Shown one piece after another: positions 5,784 through 7,523 of a stretch of 7,523 bases of DNA. This stretch comes from a bacterium (lineage in GTDB: Bacteria > Zhuqueibacterota > Zhuqueibacteria > Thermofontimicrobiales > Thermofontimicrobiaceae). The stretch spans positions 1-7,523 of the forward strand of contig JALOPY010000108.1 of the NCBI GenBank assembly GCA_025453735.1, read 5' to 3'. Position numbers and translations under genes: made by a program. Under the pieces are notes generated by a model. It searched no databases and had not been told where the DNA came from. It saw only the letters and a program-made list of their open reading frames with translations. Position 1 is the first letter of the stretch; the number at the start of each line of letters is the position of its first letter.

Positions 5784-7160
5784 ATGCCCGAAAAACACGG
5801 CAAAATACTCGTTATCGATGATGACGAAGACATTCTATTAGCTGCCCGCCTGTTTCTCAAACAGCATTTTGAATTGGTCCATACTGAGAAATCACCCGAC
5901 AAAATTCCCTCCTTGCTTCATAACGAAAATTACGATGTCATTTTATTGGACATGAATTTTGCCAGGGATATGACCAGCGGCAAAGAAGGTTTGTTTTGGC
6001 TCAATAAAGTTCTTGAGATCGATCCCTCTGCCGTTGTGATTTTAATTACCGCTTACGGCGATGTGGAGATGGCGGTGAAAGCGATCAAAGCTGGCGCCAC
6101 GGAATTCATCCTTAAACCCTGGCAGAATGAGAAATTGCTGGCAACCATTTCGGCAGCAATAAATTTACGACAATCCCGCACCGAAGTCGATCATCTCCGC
6201 CGCCGTCAGCTTCAGCTCAGCGCCGATCTCGATCAGCCGTTCAAAGATTTTATCGGCACGAGCCCTGCCATGCTTCATGTTTTTTCAATCATAGAAAAAG
6301 TCGCCAGAACCGAAGCCAATGTCTTGATCCTGGGTGAGAATGGAACGGGCAAGGAGTTGGTCGCCAGGGAGCTGCATCGCCAATCGCTTCGGGCAAATGA
6401 GGTGTTCATTACTGTCGATATGGGAGCTATAACGAATACGCTGTTTGAAAGCGAGCTGTTCGGTCACACCAAAGGCGCATTCACCGACGCCAAAGAAGAT
6501 CGGGCGGGCAGGTTTGAAATCGCTTCTGGTGGCACACTTTTTTTGGACGAAATTGGAAATCTACCATTGCCGCTGCAAGCCAAATTACTGACCGTTCTGC
6601 AAAATCGTGAAGTGACTCGATTGGGCTCTAACAAGCCTTGCCCCATCGATATTCGACTGATTTGTGCGACCAATCGACCGATCTATGAAATGGTCGAGAA
6701 GAAAGAATTCAGGCAGGATTTGCTATATCGAATTAACACCGTTGAGATTTCGCTGCCGCCGCTCCGAGAGCGACAGGAAGATATGTCGCTGTTAGTCGAT
6801 CATTTTCTGCAGAGCTACTGCAAAAAGTATCGTGTCCCTCAAAAACGAGTGAATCCTGCCACCATCAAGAAATTGCAAAAATATCACTGGCCAGGAAACG
6901 TCAGGGAGTTGCAGCATGCCATCGAACGAGCCATCATCATGACAGATGCAACAGTGCTGAATCCAACCGACATTTTTCTGCCCGACAGGGAGATCAAAGA
7001 GCAGGGCATTATTTTCGAAAATTATAATCTCGAAGAAGCGGAGAAAATGTTGATCCGCAAAGCAATTGCCAAATACGGCGGCAACATCAGCAAAGCCGCC
7101 GGAGAATTGGGCTTGACCCGAACCTCGCTGTATCGAAGAATGGAAAAATATGGTCTATAA
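5784..7160 (+). CDS. NtrC-family sigma-54-dependent response regulator
   Basis: 458 residues with three domains. REC (about 6-125) has the acidic cluster D12-D14, phosphoacceptor D56, T89 and K111. The AAA+ domain (about 155-395) has Walker A GENGTGKE (184-191), Walker B LFLDE (252-256), sensor I ATNR (295-298), candidate arginine fingers R310/R316 in the FRQDLLYR segment, and WPGNVREL (369-376) with sensor II R374. A C-terminal Fis-type helix-turn-helix (about 417-458) contains the NISKAAGELGLTRTSLYRR core. The sigma-54 contact loop reads GAFTDA (231-236), not the canonical GAFTGA. A phosphorylated oligomer should bind upstream enhancer sites and remodel sigma-54 polymerase. The ATG at 5784 follows a good GAGGA (5772-5776) at 7-nt spacing. 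Its last 11 bases overlap the sensor kinase start, so the two are translationally coupled. Targets are unknown; I found no convincing sigma-54 promoter in the flanking spacers. Confidence 0.95.
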   Translation: MPEKHGKILVIDDDEDILLAARLFLKQHFELVHTEKSPDKIPSLLHNENYDVILLDMNFARDMTSGKEGLFWLNKVLEIDPSAVVILITAYGDVEMAVKAIKAGATEFILKPWQNEKLLATISAAINLRQSRTEVDHLRRRQLQLSADLDQPFKDFIGTSPAMLHVFSIIEKVARTEANVLILGENGTGKELVARELHRQSLRANEVFITVDMGAITNTLFESELFGHTKGAFTDAKEDRAGRFEIASGGTLFLDEIGNLPLPLQAKLLTVLQNREVTRLGSNKPCPIDIRLICATNRPIYEMVEKKEFRQDLLYRINTVEISLPPLRERQEDMSLLVDHFLQSYCKKYRVPQKRVNPATIKKLQKYHWPGNVRELQHAIERAIIMTDATVLNPTDIFLPDREIKEQGIIFENYNLEEAEKMLIRKAIAKYGGNISKAAGELGLTRTSLYRRMEKYGL

Positions 7161-7523
7161 AAATTTCCGATTGAATTGCATTCTACGAATTCTGGTTCTC
7201 GGCGTTACGATTTATCTGCTATTTTTTTTGCTTAGCCGAACCACGCTTTACGCCATGAGCTTCATTATCGGCCTGATCATTATTTATGAAATTTATTCCC
7301 TCATCCATTATGTCGAACGAACCAATCGAGACTTAACCCGCTTTCTGGATGCCATCAAATACGAAGATTTTTCCCAGACCTTTCTCGGCGCTGGATTCGG
7401 CTCGTCATTCAATGATTTGAAAGCTGCCTTCAATGCCGTGCTCACCAAATTTCAGCAGACCAGGGCTGAAAAGGAGGAGCACTTTCGTTATCTCCAGACC
7501 GTGGTCCAGCATATCGGCATCGG
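7150..7523 (+). CDS. Membrane sensor histidine kinase, 5' part, partner of the response regulator
   Basis: The ATG at 7150 opens a frame that stays open to the window end (124 complete codons) and overlaps the regulator stop by 11 bp. GGAAAA at 7142-7147 can act as ribosome site. Two hydrophobic helices at about 11-28 and 34-53 are separated by only a few residues, leaving almost no periplasmic sensor. A cytoplasmic HAMP-like linker follows (ERTNRDLTRFLDAIKYEDF at 56-74), then FNDLKAAFNAVL at 87-98 and a charged helix leading to YLQTVVQHIGIG at 114-124, which looks like the beginning of a PAS domain. The phosphorylated His box and ATPase domain would lie beyond the window. The linker style is one I associate with FCB-group kinases paired with NtrC-type regulators. 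Signal detection is probably within the membrane or cytoplasm. The kinase call rests on context and linker, since no catalytic motif is visible yet. Confidence 0.8.
   Translation, partial: MVYKNFRLNCILRILVLGVTIYLLFFLLSRTTLYAMSFIIGLIIIYEIYSLIHYVERTNRDLTRFLDAIKYEDFSQTFLGAGFGSSFNDLKAAFNAVLTKFQQTRAEKEEHFRYLQTVVQHIGI

Overview
The window looks like a chromosomal segment of a Gram-negative bacterium, probably from the FCB superphylum (Bacteroidetes/Ignavibacteria/Calditrichaeota/KSB1-like). The evidence is a TonB-dependent receptor with an N-terminal carboxypeptidase-regulatory-like domain, a lipoprotein, an NtrC-type regulator paired with a kinase of a style I associate with that group, and one promoter matching the Bacteroidetes TTTG-N20-TAnnTTTG pattern. 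Assignment below superphylum is not possible by eye. I saw no tRNA, rRNA, CRISPR array, transposase or integrase.

Layout. (1) Positions 1-832 hold the 3' end of a fumarate reductase/succinate dehydrogenase-type flavoprotein gene, closed by a clear intrinsic terminator (870-900). (2) Positions 1055-4232 are a two-gene plus-strand unit: an 861-aa TonB-dependent receptor followed 19 nt later by a 190-aa lipoprotein of unknown function. Together they form a likely outer-membrane uptake or surface module without a SusD. (3) On the minus strand, 5513-4368 encodes a 381-aa ATP-dependent RNA ligase-like nucleotidyltransferase, convergent with the lipoprotein gene. (4) After a 270-bp AT-rich divergent intergenic region with a predicted minus-strand promoter, a GC-rich hairpin and other repeats, positions 5784-7160 encode an NtrC-family response regulator (REC, AAA+, Fis-type HTH). 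Its stop overlaps the start (7150) of a membrane sensor histidine kinase that runs off the window end.

How the genes may work together. The kinase and regulator are almost certainly a cognate two-component pair. The receptor and lipoprotein are probably co-transcribed and act together at the outer membrane. The flavoprotein is an independent transcription unit. The most intriguing arrangement is the stand-alone RNA ligase divergently paired with a sigma-54-type activator. It superficially recalls rtcBA/rtcR, although both the ligase class and the sensor domain differ, and no sigma-54 promoter could be found between them. That link is a hypothesis, not a demonstrated system.
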